Below are positions 43,876-53,034 of a stretch of 64,000 bases of DNA, in pieces; position 1 is the stretch's first letter; each line of letters begins with the position of its first letter. Source of the DNA: JAJPKK01 sp963844635. Lineage in GTDB: Bacteria; Pseudomonadota; Alphaproteobacteria; Rhizobiales; Xanthobacteraceae. Where the stretch lies: positions 1-64,000 of the forward strand of contig CAWJPD010000014.1 in NCBI GenBank assembly GCA_963844635.1, given 5' to 3'. The notes beneath the pieces are model-generated. The model worked only from the letters and a program-made list of their open reading frames with translations. It was not told where the DNA came from and made no database searches. The position numbers and the translations under genes are program-made.

Positions 43876-44645
43876 TACTCCAGCAATTCGCGAATGCGGC
43901 GACCGCGCTGGATGCGGTAGAACGGTACGGGAAGGTCGTGGGTGAAACCGGCTGCGGTTCGAAGCTTCAGTTCCTCCAGCACCGCCATGGTGATGCCGGG
44001 CATTTCGAGCAATGCCTGTTCCTCGAGCGGCAGCCACACGAGATCGACGAGCTCGGTGTCGGGTCCCACCACGCCTTCGATACGTGCCGCGATCCTTTCG
44101 GCATCGACCGCGAAGAAGCGCGTATCAAAACGACGCGGCCGTCCCGGCGGCGTGATGGCGCGGGCGATGAAATGCAAGCCGGCGAGATCCGGCTCGACGC
44201 CAGTCTCATGGTAGCGCGCCCATTCCTCGCTCGGCAGAGCGCCCGCATTCGGCTCCCCGGCCGGCAATGGGGCACAGCGCACGCCAAGCGCGAGTCCCGT
44301 CTCTTCAAAAACTTCGCGGATGGCGGCGAGCGCCAAGCCGCGCGCCTTCTGCGGACTGGGGTAGCGCAGGTCTTTCATCAGCCGGGCTTCGACGCGAGGA
44401 TCGAGCGGGGTCGCGGCGCGCATATGCCGGTCTGCGATCTCAACCCGGCCGCCCGGGAAAACGTATTTGCCGGGCATGAAAACATGCCCCTGATGACGTC
44501 GGCCGAGCAGCACCGTCGGCACCGCGCGGCTGCGGTCGATAACGATCATGGTTGCGGCATCGCGAATGCGCGCGCCCGAAAAATTGCCGCCGGTGTCGCC
44601 GATGGCGAGGAACTCGGCCAGTCGATCGGTAAGGTCCGTGGTCAT
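43875..44645 (-). CDS. NUDIX hydrolase
   Basis: A 256-residue NUDIX protein of the larger CoA-pyrophosphatase/NUDT19-like type. The helix of the Nudix box is clear: ARGLALAAIREVFEETGLAL, with the REVFEE metal ligands; the preceding glycines are in MPGKYVFPGGRVEIAD. An insertion separates the two. The C-terminal half includes HFIARAITPPGRPRRFDTRF. Start 44645, 14 nt after the DUF983 stop. It is the last gene of the conserved topA-rnr-DUF983-NUDIX string. Substrate not predictable. Confidence 0.9.
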   Translation of the reverse strand: MTTDLTDRLAEFLAIGDTGGNFSGARIRDAATMIVIDRSRAVPTVLLGRRHQGHVFMPGKYVFPGGRVEIADRHMRAATPLDPRVEARLMKDLRYPSPQKARGLALAAIREVFEETGLALGVRCAPLPAGEPNAGALPSEEWARYHETGVEPDLAGLHFIARAITPPGRPRRFDTRFFAVDAERIAARIEGVVGPDTELVDLVWLPLEEQALLEMPGITMAVLEELKLRTAAGFTHDLPVPFYRIQRGRRIRELLE

Positions 44646-44658
44646 TCCACGGAGCGTT

Positions 44659-45195
44659 TCAGCGGGACACCGGGTCGGCACCGGCCGCTGCCTCGGCCGC
44701 GGCGGCGCGCGGATCGAAACCGTGCATGTAGTTCGCCCATTGCCAGCCGACGATGGCGCCCTTGACGGGCTGCAGCAGGCCGATCGCTAGTCCGAGTGTC
44801 AGCGGGAGCCAGAGCACCGCGTGCAGCCAATAGGGCGGCGCGTATGCGACTTCGACTACGAGCGCGAGCGGCACGACGATGTGACCAACAATCAGGATGA
44901 CGAAATAAGCCGGGGCGTCGTCGGCGCGCTGATGGTGCAACTCCGTCCCGCAGACCGGGCAGCGGTGGGCGACCTTGAGGAAGGCACGAAAAAGCGGGCC
45001 GCGCCCGCAGTTCGGACATCGGCCGATGAAGCCGCGGCGCAGCGCCGGCCATAACGGCCGCCCGGGCAAGGTGTCCTGGCCTGAGGTGTCCTGGCCTGAG
45101 GTGTCTGCCTGAGGTGTCCTGGCCTGAGGTGTCCTGGCCTGAGGTGTCCTGGCCTGAGGTGTCCTGGCCTGAGGTGTCCTGGCCTGAGGTGTCAT
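44659..45195 (-). CDS. DUF983 membrane protein with N-terminal tandem repeats
   Basis: A 178-residue DUF983 protein: two CxxC pairs in RRGFIGRCPNCGRGPLFRAF and AHRCPVCGTELHH, then two transmembrane helices (AYFVILIVGHIVVPLALVV, WLHAVLWLPLTLGLAIGLL) and GAIVGWQWANYMHGFD. The first 40 residues are repeats (TPQAR, then TSGQD) from a 15-bp minisatellite. The start shown is 45195. An ATG at 45205 overlaps the rnr stop (ATGA) and was probably the original start: in its frame the repeats read TSGQD, as they do after a 13-nt variant copy, so a 2-nt loss in that copy moved the frame. Confidence 0.85.
   Translation of the reverse strand: MTPQARTPQARTPQARTPQARTPQARTPQADTSGQDTSGQDTLPGRPLWPALRRGFIGRCPNCGRGPLFRAFLKVAHRCPVCGTELHHQRADDAPAYFVILIVGHIVVPLALVVEVAYAPPYWLHAVLWLPLTLGLAIGLLQPVKGAIVGWQWANYMHGFDPRAAAAEAAAGADPVSR
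45071..45188 (-). repeat. 15-bp minisatellite in the DUF983 5' coding region
   Basis: Eight units of GTGTCCTGGCCTGAG: two full copies (45071-45100), one 13-nt copy GTGTCTGCCTGAG (45101-45113), and five full copies (45114-45188). Full units keep the reading frame; the short one shifts it by two bases. Confidence 0.92.
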
Positions 45196-45201
45196 GCCAT
45201 G

Positions 45202-47542
45202 TCATCGGTCACGCTTCCGCTTGCGTTGCTTGGCTTCCCTGTCCGGCGATTTTCGACCTCTTTCAGGGCGTTTCGTGCGCCCGCTGTTCCGGCCTCGCCC
45301 AGGAGCAGACGACCGTTCCGAGCTGTCGCGCCTTGCATCGCTGCGATCCCCAAGCATCTCGAACCGCAATGCGCCGGCGACCGGGGCAGCTTCGACAAGT
45401 CGTACGGTGACGGCATCGCCGAGGCGGAAGCTCTCCCCGGTCGCATCGCCGATGAGTGCGTGGGAACGTTCATGATAACGGAAATACTCATTGCCGAGCG
45501 TCGCCGCCGGGATGAATCCGTCCGCTCCCAAGTCGTCAAGTTTCACAAACAGGCCCGAGCGGATCACTCCGCTGATATGGCCGGCAAAGGTCGCGCCGAG
45601 GCGGTCGGCAAGGAAATGCGCCACGAGGCGGTCGAAAGTCTCGCGCTCCGCGGCAAGCGCGCGCCGTTCCGCCGCCGAAATGCTTGTCGCGACTTTCCCG
45701 AGCGTCTCTACCGTTGCGCCCGGCGGCAGCCCGTCCTCGCCAAGCTTGAGCGCGCGAATGAGCGCGCGATGCACGACGAGGTCCGCATAGCGGCGGATGG
45801 GAGAGGTGAAGTGCGCATAGCGCTTCAGGTTCAGGCCGAAATGGCCGTAGTTCTCGGCGGAATATTCGGCCTGGGCCTGGCTGCGCAGCACCACCTCGTT
45901 CACGAGCTTTTCGGTATCGCGGCCGCGGACGCGGTCGAGAATACGGTTGAAACCTTCGGGGCGCAGGGCGCCGCCGTGCGGCAGCGAAATGTCGAGCGTG
46001 GCCAGGAATTCGCGCAACGCATGAAGCTTTTCGACCGACGGCTTGTCATGCACGCGATAGAGAAAGGCCACCCGAGCGCGCTCCAGCGTCTCGGCCGCGG
46101 CGACATTCGCAAGGATCATGAACTCCTCGATCAGCCGGTGAGACTCGAGGCGCGGCGGCGTGACCACGCCCGCAACGGTCTTGTCAGCGTTGAGGACCAG
46201 CTTTCGTTCCGGCAGTTCGAGGTCGAGGGGACCGCGCTCGTCGCGCGCGCGCTTGAGCGCTCCATAGGCAGCATAGAGCGGCGCGATGACGAGCGCCGGC
46301 AGCGGCTCGGTGATCCCGCCCGTCCGGCCGTCGATGGCGGCCTGCACCTGCGCATAATGAAGCTTCCCCGCCGACCGGATCAGGGCCCGGTGGAAACGGT
46401 GGTCGCGCTTGCGTCCATCGGGGCCGATGGTCATGCGCACCGCCAGCGCGGGCCGGTCGATGTCGGGTTTGAGCGAACACAGATCGTTGGAGAGGCGTTC
46501 GGGCAGCATCGGCACCACGCGGTCCGGGAAATAGACCGAGTTGCCGCGCGCCAGCGCCTCTTTGTCCAGCGGTGAGCCGGGCGTCACATAATGCGCCACA
46601 TCGGCGATTGCCACGTCGATGATGAAGCCCCCGGGGTTGGCGGGATCGGTGTCCGCCCGCGCGAACACCGCGTCGTCGTGGTCGCGGGCATCTTCCGGGT
46701 CGATGGTGACGAAGGGCACGTCGCGCCAGTCTTCGCGGGCGCCGAGCGCGACCGGCCGTGCGGTTTCCGCCTGCCGCAGGGCCTCGCGGCTGAATTCTTC
46801 GGGCAGGCCATGGGCATGAATTGCGATCAGGCTCACCGACTTCTCGCTCGCAAGCGAGCCGAGCCGCTCCTTGACGTGAGCGGTCGGTCGGCCGAACCGA
46901 CCTCCCCGGCTCACCTCGACGGCGACGAGGTCGCCCTCCTCGGCGCCAGCTGTGGCACCGGCGGGGATCATGAGTTCGCGCCCGAAATTCTTCTTGTCTA
47001 TGGTGACGAGCCGGCCACCGGTCGTGCCAGCGCCCGCTGTGCTTGCGGCGTGGCGGAAAATCCCGAGCACGCGCTGCCTCGCCCGATCGATGACCTTGAT
47101 GGGACGGCCCTCATGGCGGACCTCGTCATCGGCGTCCCGCGCGGGCTCAATGCGCAGCAGTGCGCGGTCGCCGACGCCCGGCAGCTCGCCGGCTCGACGT
47201 GCGCGCGGCCCATTGACCCGAATTTTCGGCGCTGCGCCTTGTGTGTTGTCCCATTGGGCTGGTATGGCGAGGAGTTCGCCATCGGCGTCGCGGCCGATGA
47301 TATCGGCAAGGACGACATTCGGCAGCGCACCGGCACGATTGAGCTTTTTGCGCTGTTTCGTGATGGTGCCTTCGTCCGCCAGCCCTCGCAACATCTGCTT
47401 GAGACTGGCGCGGTCCGCATTCTTGAGGCCGAAGGCGCGGGCGATCTCGCGAGTTCCCGACCTTGCCGGCCTGCTCCCCGATAAAAGCAAGCAGCTCTTC
47501 CTTGGAGGGCAATGTTGGGGGATGGCGGGAACGGGGCGTCAA
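45202..47542 (-). pseudogene. rnr: Ribonuclease R, frameshifted near the N-terminus
   Basis: 3'-5' exoribonuclease of the RNB family, about 780 residues. The start at 47542 gives SRHPPTLPSKEELLAFIGEQ; the frame breaks near 47456-47458, where one C too many changes KVGTREIARAFGL. The rest is intact: cold-shock domains, the RNB core (FVTIDPEDARDHDDAVFA with the catalytic Asp cluster, IADVAHYVTPGSPLDKEALA, SVYFPDRVVPMLPERLS, NVAAAETLE), an S1 domain (FAGHISGVIRSGLFVKLDDL) and a basic Arg/Lys-rich tail. Degrades structured RNA with trans-translation. A homopolymer error is the likely cause, as the gene is otherwise undamaged and lies in a conserved operon after topA. Confidence 0.9.
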
Positions 47543-47751
47543 AACTCACCGGTGAAGCGGCGCTGGTCGCGCTACCTCGGTCATGTAATCCCAGGCGATG
47601 CTGTTTTCCATCCGGATCGCCAAATCACGCGAAACCTGCCGGCAATCCAGCACGTGTCGGCCTTGGCGCGCGGTTTTCGCTGGCTGACGGCAGCGGTGTA
47701 GAACCACCGGGCACGCGGAACTTGGTGGCTCGCGTCCGCGAGTGCCGCGTC

Positions 47752-50631
47752 CTACCCGTCCGACCTGCGGCCGGAGTTCGGATTTGCCCGGCGTGCCGAT
47801 GCTTTCTTTGCCTCTTTCGCCGCCGATGCGGCCGGTTTACCCCGTGCTACCGATGCTCCGGGCGTTCGACTTCGCGCCCCTTTGGCGACAGGCCCCTTGG
47901 CGCTTCGCTCGAGTTTTGCATCGTGCGCGGGCGACGATGTCGAGGTCTTCGCTGCGCGTGCCGCCTTGCCCAGCTTCGTCGAGGCCGGCGCTTCGGCTGC
48001 CGTGTCGTCGGACGCCGCAGACCGCGACATCTTGGGCCGACGCGGGGCCGCAGCTTTAGCAGCCCGGGCTTCGCCAGCCCGTTTCGCCTTCTTGCCGCGG
48101 CTGTTGCGACCACCGCCGCCCTGTTCCTCGCGAGCAACCAGCAAAGCCAGCGCTTCATCAAGCGTGATCGTGTCCGGGGACTTGTCACGCGGCAGGGTCG
48201 CATTGACCCCGTCATGGCTCACGTAAGGGCCGTAGCGCCCCGCCTTGACGACGACGGGGCCGCCCTTATTCGGGTGATCGCCGAGTGGACGGCCGGGATC
48301 GCCGAACCGTCGGCCGCGCGGTCCTTTCGCAATTCTGTCGGCGATCAACGCCACAGCGCGGTTCAGTCCGATATTGAGCACCTCATCGCCGGCTTCCAGG
48401 TTGGCGTAGGTCTTGCCATGCTGGACATAGGCGCCGAAACGGCCGATCCCGGCGAGGATCGGCTCGCCATCCTCAGGATGCCGGCCGACCTCGCGCGGCA
48501 GTGACAGCAGCTTGAGCGCCATTTCGAGGTCGACGGCGGCGGGGTCAGTGCCGCGCGGCAGGCCCGCGCGCTTCGGCTTGTCACCGTTCGTCGGTGCGCC
48601 GAGCTGAACATAAGGACCGAACCGACCGCTGCGCAGAGTGACTTCGAGACCGCTCGCCGGGTCGATGCCAAGCACGCGCGCAGCCTGCTCCTCGCCCCCA
48701 TCCGGCCCGCCCATCGAGAGGGGGCGCGTGTTGCGGCATTCGGGGTAATTCGAGCAGCCGATGAACGCGCCGAACTTGCCGAGTTTCAGCGACAGCCGGC
48801 CAGTCCCGCACACCGGGCACAGACGCGAATCGCTGCCGTCCGCGCGCGGTGGAAAGATATGAGGGGCCAGCATTGCATCGAGCGCGTCGATGACCTGCCC
48901 GATGCGCAAATCCTTGATCTCGCCGACCGCCGCGATGAAATTGCGCCAAAACTCGCGGAGCAGGTCGCGCCATTCGACCTCGCTATTGGAGACACGGTCG
49001 AGCTGTTCTTCGAGGTCGGCGGTAAAATCATATTCGACATAGCGCGCAAAGAAGCTTTCCAGGAAGGCGACGACGATACGGCCGCGGTCTTCCGGGACGA
49101 GTCGGCGTTTGTCGATGCGGACATATTTCCGATCCTGCAGAACCTGCAGGATCGAGGCATAGGTCGAGGGCCGCCCGATCCCGAGCTCCTCCATGCGCTT
49201 GACCAGCGATGCCTCGGAGTATCGCGGCGGCGGCTCGGTGAAGTGCTGGGTGGCAGCGATCGTTTTCTTGGAAAGCGCTTCGCCGGCGGCCATGGCGGGA
49301 AGACGGCGCGACTCCTCGTCCTCGGCTTCGTCGTCCCGACCTTCCTGATAAAGGGTCAGGAAGCCGTCAAACTTGACCACCGTCCCGGTCGCGCGCAGCT
49401 GGAGCAGGCGACCCGCCACTTTCGCCTCGATATCGACCGTGGTGCGCTCCAGTTCGGCGAACTCCATCTGGCTCGCCACCGCGCGCCGCCAGATCAGTTC
49501 ATAGAGCCTCGCCTGATCGGCATCGAGATGGCGAGCGACATCCCGCGGCCGCAACGTCACCTCGGTTGGACGGATTGCCTCGTGAGCCTCCTGCGCATTC
49601 TTCGCCTTGACCTGATAGCGGCGCGGCGCGCCCGGAAGATATCTTTGTCCATGCTCGGAGCCGATCAGATTGCGGATAGCGGTGATCGCCTCCTCCGCGA
49701 TCTGCACGCCGTCGGTCCGCATATAGGTGATGAGGCCGATGGTCTCGCCATGGATCGAAGCACCCTCGTAAAGCCGCTGCGCGATCCGCATCGTGTGGGC
49801 GGGGGCGAAGCCGAGTTTGCGGCTCGCCTCTTGCTGCAAAGTCGAAGTCGTGAACGGCGGATAGGGGTTGCGGCGTCCCGGCCGCGCATCGACCGAGACG
49901 ACGGCGAAAGCCGCCGTCTCCAGCGCCTGCCTGAAGGCCTCGGCCTCCGCGCCGCTGCCGATGTCGAGGCGCTGGATGCGCTGGCCGTCGGCACCGACAA
50001 GCCTTGCCTCGAAGCTTTCCTCCCGTGGGGTCGCAAGTGTGGCGACCAGTGACCAGTATTCCCGGGCGACGAATTTCTCGATTTCGAGCTCGCGGTCGCA
50101 GACCAGCCGTAGCGCGACTGACTGCACGCGACCCGCTGACCTCGCGCCCGGCAATTTGCGCCACAGCACCGGCGAAAGCGTGAATCCGACGAGATAATCG
50201 AGGGCGCGCCGGGCAAGATAGGCGTCGACCAGCGCATGGTCGATGTCGCGCGGGTGCTTCATCGCCTCGGTCACCGCCTGCTTGGTGATGGCGTTGAACA
50301 CGACCCGCTCGATGCGCTGGTTCTTGATGGCGCGTTTCTGCTTCAGCGCCTCCAAGACATGCCACGAAATTGCCTCGCCTTCGCGGTCCGGGTCGGTTGC
50401 GAGGATGAGCTTGTCGGCATCCTTGACGGCGCTCGCGATACCGCTCAGTCGCTTCTGCGCCTTCGGGTCGATCTCCCAGATCATGCGGAAATCGTGGTCG
50501 GGATCGACCGAGCCATCCTTGGGCGGCAAGTCGCGCACATGCCCGAACGAGGCCAAGACCTCATAGCCGCGGCCGAGATAGGCGTTGATCGTCTTTGCCT
50601 TGGCGGGGAATTCAACGACGACTACATTCAT
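47752..50631 (-). CDS. topA: DNA topoisomerase I
   Basis: Type IA topoisomerase that relaxes negative supercoils; 959 residues. TOPRIM domain NVVVVEFPAKAKTINAYLGR and LILATDPDREGEAISWHVLE with its acidic triad; catalytic Tyr in TIGLITYMRTDGVQIAEE. A C4 zinc ribbon follows (LCPVCGTGRLSLKLGKFGAF, then GCSNYPEC), then Cys-less topoisomerase C-terminal repeats (GRFGPYVQLG, IGRFGAYVQHG, AGRYGPYVSHDG). The end is a long Lys/Ala-rich tail, usual for this order. Start 50631 from homology; the frame to 50667 is longer. It leads topA-rnr-DUF983-NUDIX. Confidence 0.96.
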   Translation of the reverse strand: MNVVVVEFPAKAKTINAYLGRGYEVLASFGHVRDLPPKDGSVDPDHDFRMIWEIDPKAQKRLSGIASAVKDADKLILATDPDREGEAISWHVLEALKQKRAIKNQRIERVVFNAITKQAVTEAMKHPRDIDHALVDAYLARRALDYLVGFTLSPVLWRKLPGARSAGRVQSVALRLVCDRELEIEKFVAREYWSLVATLATPREESFEARLVGADGQRIQRLDIGSGAEAEAFRQALETAAFAVVSVDARPGRRNPYPPFTTSTLQQEASRKLGFAPAHTMRIAQRLYEGASIHGETIGLITYMRTDGVQIAEEAITAIRNLIGSEHGQRYLPGAPRRYQVKAKNAQEAHEAIRPTEVTLRPRDVARHLDADQARLYELIWRRAVASQMEFAELERTTVDIEAKVAGRLLQLRATGTVVKFDGFLTLYQEGRDDEAEDEESRRLPAMAAGEALSKKTIAATQHFTEPPPRYSEASLVKRMEELGIGRPSTYASILQVLQDRKYVRIDKRRLVPEDRGRIVVAFLESFFARYVEYDFTADLEEQLDRVSNSEVEWRDLLREFWRNFIAAVGEIKDLRIGQVIDALDAMLAPHIFPPRADGSDSRLCPVCGTGRLSLKLGKFGAFIGCSNYPECRNTRPLSMGGPDGGEEQAARVLGIDPASGLEVTLRSGRFGPYVQLGAPTNGDKPKRAGLPRGTDPAAVDLEMALKLLSLPREVGRHPEDGEPILAGIGRFGAYVQHGKTYANLEAGDEVLNIGLNRAVALIADRIAKGPRGRRFGDPGRPLGDHPNKGGPVVVKAGRYGPYVSHDGVNATLPRDKSPDTITLDEALALLVAREEQGGGGRNSRGKKAKRAGEARAAKAAAPRRPKMSRSAASDDTAAEAPASTKLGKAARAAKTSTSSPAHDAKLERSAKGPVAKGARSRTPGASVARGKPAASAAKEAKKASARRANPNSGRRSDG

Positions 50632-50699
50632 GAAATACCGAGCTTTTTTCTTGGAAGCACCAATCACGGCGCAACTGCGAGCGCAATGCTGTCCCCGGA

Positions 50700-50728
50700 A
50701 AAATGGTTAAAGCGCCCGCCGCTGTCAA
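50700..50728 (-). promoter_or_regulatory. Possible topA promoter
   Basis: On the minus strand a perfect -35 TTGACA (50723-50728) is followed after 17 nt by CATTTT (50700-50705), a weak -10. It lies about 70 nt upstream of the topA start. The -10 mismatch keeps confidence modest. Confidence 0.4.
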
Positions 50729-50790
50729 ACCGTGCCGCCAGCCGTCTCGTCGAAGACGGTCGATCAGACGGCAATTACAACTCAAAGATG

Positions 50791-50807
50791 CTTAACTATA
50801 TAGTTTC
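50791..50807. promoter_or_regulatory. AT-rich palindrome upstream of a small gene
   Basis: CTTAACTATATAGTTTC contains the perfect palindrome AACTATATAGTT (50794-50805), 46 nt before the ATG at 50851. Nearly the same block, CTTAACTATAGTTT, occurs at 28594-28607 before the polysaccharide operon. It may be an operator for a shared regulator. Confidence 0.42.
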
Positions 50808-50850
50808 AACTATGGTAAAGTCATCCTTGCTCCTTTGCGGCAGGAAAACA

Positions 50851-51123
50851 ATGAAATCTCATGTGAAAACCGCGGATTCGGCGCTCCTCGACCTATCGGC
50901 TGAATCGAGATCGGCCGCCCATGAAGCCCCTGAATTGGGGACAGAAGACCGGACGGCGTCGGCAAACTATATCGCGGAAATGGTCGCAGCGCTCGCGGAA
51001 CTCGCGCGTCGCTGCGGCTTCGGCGCCCTCGCGCGCACGCTCGATATATCGCGTTTGGAGGCGGAGACGCTGGCGCGCAATCGGCTGCCCCGCCACAGTG
51101 GCGGCCGTCCCGTCGTCCGATAG
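50851..51123 (+). CDS. Small conserved protein of unknown function
   Basis: A 90-residue acidic, helical protein. The C-terminal half YIAEMVAALAELARRCGFGA with LARTLDISRLEAETLARNR is of a type seen as small orphan proteins in Bradyrhizobium relatives. CAGGAAAA lies before the ATG at 50851. The open frame continues left to 50236 but that part is antisense to topA and is rejected. An AT-rich palindrome lies just upstream. Function unknown; the Ala/Leu helix could mediate protein contacts. Confidence 0.65.
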   Translation: MKSHVKTADSALLDLSAESRSAAHEAPELGTEDRTASANYIAEMVAALAELARRCGFGALARTLDISRLEAETLARNRLPRHSGGRPVVR

Positions 51124-51139
51124 TCTCGGGGTACGCCTG

Positions 51140-51234
51140 AGCTGGATGCGTTCGGCTTGAATTGCCCCCGCTCGGTTCACTGGCCTTTCGCGCATGATCC
51201 TTGCCCGACAGGTCTGCAATTTTTCGGGATTATG
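51140..51234 (+). repeat. R1 palindromic repeat copy, diverged
   Basis: B hairpin (GAGCTGGATGCGTTCGGCTT...CCCCCGCTC) and A hairpin (GCGCATGATCCTTGCCCGAC...CGGGATTATG). The 200 bases that follow, up to the CcdA gene, hold no other gene. Confidence 0.7.
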
Positions 51235-51451
51235 TCACGTCGGGCGGCGGAACAGTCGTTCAGCCATCAGGTCGGGCCGTGCTGCCTTGGGCGCCTTGAA
51301 GCGACCCGCGTTTCTGCATCCGATAACGGTTCAATGCCGACCGGCCGCTGCCTTTTGCCCGCTTTCGTGCTCCTGATCACGGTCGATCACGTGACTTTCG
51401 GTCGTATTCGCCACGCCTTGCGTGCCCAGTCGCGATGGCGCATCAACGGTC

Positions 51452-52187
51452 ATGGGTGCTGATGTCACGGTCGCCGCGGCGCTATTTGCCGGGTTCTTGA
51501 GTTTCCTCTCCCCTTGCGTGCTGCCGCTCGTGCCGCCTTATCTCGTTTATCTCGCCGGCACGTCGCTGGAACGTTTTGCAGACGCCGAGCCGGCCCCGCG
51601 GGTTCGCGCGGAAACGGTTCTTGCGGCGCTTCTTTTCGTTGCCGGCTTCTCCACCGTGTTCATTGCCTTCGGAGCGAGCGCAAGCGCCATTGGCGCACTG
51701 GTGCAGGCCTGGTCATCCGAGCTCGGCGTCATTGCCGGAATTGGCATCATACTGATGGGGCTACATTTTCTCGGTCTTACCCGGTTTGCCATGTTGATGC
51801 GCGAGAAACGCGCGACGATGGCGCCTCCGATCGGGCTATGGGGCGCTTATGCGATGGGGCTCGCCTTTGCGTTCGGCTGGACGCCGTGCATCGGTCCGAT
51901 CCTCGCCGCGATTCTTGCCGTTGCGGCCTCGAAGGAAACCGTCGCGAAAGGAGCAGGCCTGCTCGCCGTCTATTCTGCCGGCCTCGGCATCCCGTTCGTC
52001 ATTGCTGCGTTGGCAATCGAACCCTGCGCCGCCTTCGTTGCGCGATTTCAAGCGCCACCTCCTCATCGTGGAGAAGGCGATGGGCGGGCTTTTGGTGCTC
52101 ACCGGGGTCGGCTTTCTGACCGGCTTCGTCAGCGAGGCGAGCTTTTACCTGCTCGAATGGTTTCCGGCACTTGGTCGGATCGGATGA
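51452..52187 (+). pseudogene. CcdA/DsbD-type cytochrome c biogenesis membrane protein, frameshifted
   Basis: Six-helix thiol-electron carrier that passes reducing power to the periplasm for cytochrome c maturation. Both Cys helices are present: FLSFLSPCVLPLVPPYLVYL and FAFGWTPCIGPILAAILAV. After FVARF the frame breaks at TTT (52046-52048); with one T less, it continues FKRHLLIVEKAMGGLLVLTG and GFLTGFVSEASFYLLEWFP, ending at 52187 at the normal family length of about 245 residues. Start ATG 51452. A single homopolymer base in an otherwise clean gene points to a sequence error, though a real mutation is not excluded. Confidence 0.87.
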
Positions 52188-52229
52188 GCGCAACCGGTGT
52201 GACCCAAACTGTCGGTCCAATCGAAAAGC

Positions 52230-52685
52230 TTACCGCGGCAGCGATTCCAGTTCGGGGAACCGCTTGAAGTCTGCGTCCATGCATTGTTCTCTGACCTGGG
52301 CGGCGAGGTCTTGCGGGGTCGGCTGGGTCGGTTGAGCAACCTGCTGAAATTGCTGCTGCGGGTCGACGAAATGGTCGAACCGGCCTGCGACAAAAACGAC
52401 GAGCATGTCCCGGCTGCCCTGATACCGCCCGTCGCTGCCCTTGGCGTTAAACCGCAGGCACGTTGCATATCGGCTCTGCGCGCCAATCGTGCGGAGCGTC
52501 GGCTCGGAGAGATAGGCATCGCGAATTTTTGTCGGATCGACGAGATAGGCCCGCAAGGCTCCCATGATGTCGGTCTTGAAGTCGGCCGGATAGGTGTTTC
52601 GCCCCTCCCGCTCTCCGCGAAGACGGCCGCCTCCGCAGCCGGCCAGCATGAGAACCAGTCCCGCGGCAATAAGCGGAACGAGCAT
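52230..52685 (-). CDS. Putative lipoprotein
   Basis: A 151-residue protein with a lipoprotein signal VPLIAAGLVLMLAGCGGG (lipobox LAGC, Cys near residue 16). The mature part contains YPADFKTDIMGALRAYLVDP, IRDAYLSEPTLRTIGAQSRY, CLRFNAKGSDGRYQGSRDML and a short Gln-rich linker; this pattern occurs in small rhizobial lipoproteins. Start ATG 52685; upstream the same frame runs through repeat R1, which adds the spurious MILSEKSATLRDHA. Function unknown. Confidence 0.78.
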   Translation of the reverse strand: MLVPLIAAGLVLMLAGCGGGRLRGEREGRNTYPADFKTDIMGALRAYLVDPTKIRDAYLSEPTLRTIGAQSRYATCLRFNAKGSDGRYQGSRDMLVVFVAGRFDHFVDPQQQFQQVAQPTQPTPQDLAAQVREQCMDADFKRFPELESLPR

Positions 52686-52713
52686 CGATCGTACCGGGAA
52701 TATGTCGCACCTT

Positions 52714-52803
52714 GGCGCATGATCCCGTAAAGTTGCAGACTTTTCGGACAAGATCATGCGCAAAATCAGTGATAATCGAGCGAGAGGCGATTCAAACCGA
52801 ACG
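52714..52803 (-). repeat. R1 palindromic repeat copy
   Basis: Near-consensus A hairpin (GGCGCATGATCCCGTAAAGT...AAGATCATGCGC) and the left part of the B module (GAGCGAGAGGCGATTC), which stops after ACCGAACG. Lies just upstream of the lipoprotein start. Nothing else is seen up to 53034. Confidence 0.78.
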
Positions 52804-53034
52804 TCGAGGCTCGCGTCCCCCAAAGCGTCCGGCGGCGTGGCACTGGACCCGCTCGCATGTCCGCAACCGGCAGTATGCCGGCTCCCCCTTGGATACTGCC
52901 TAGCCCCACCCATGTCTGGAACGAATCGCTTATAACGTGCCTGTTACGATGATGTCACCCGATTTACCCGATTTACGGATCAGCCCGCGCCTTCGTGAAT
53001 GGAAGGTTCAGTCGCAGCGTGTTAGTGAGCAGCC

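Noticed and set aside
45071..45188. CRISPR array
   Set aside because: Units are contiguous 15-mers with no spacers and no cas genes nearby; it is a coding minisatellite.
50236..50850. N-terminal extension of the small gene at 50851
   Set aside because: Antisense to topA; the ribosome-binding site and AT-rich promoter region lie directly before 50851.
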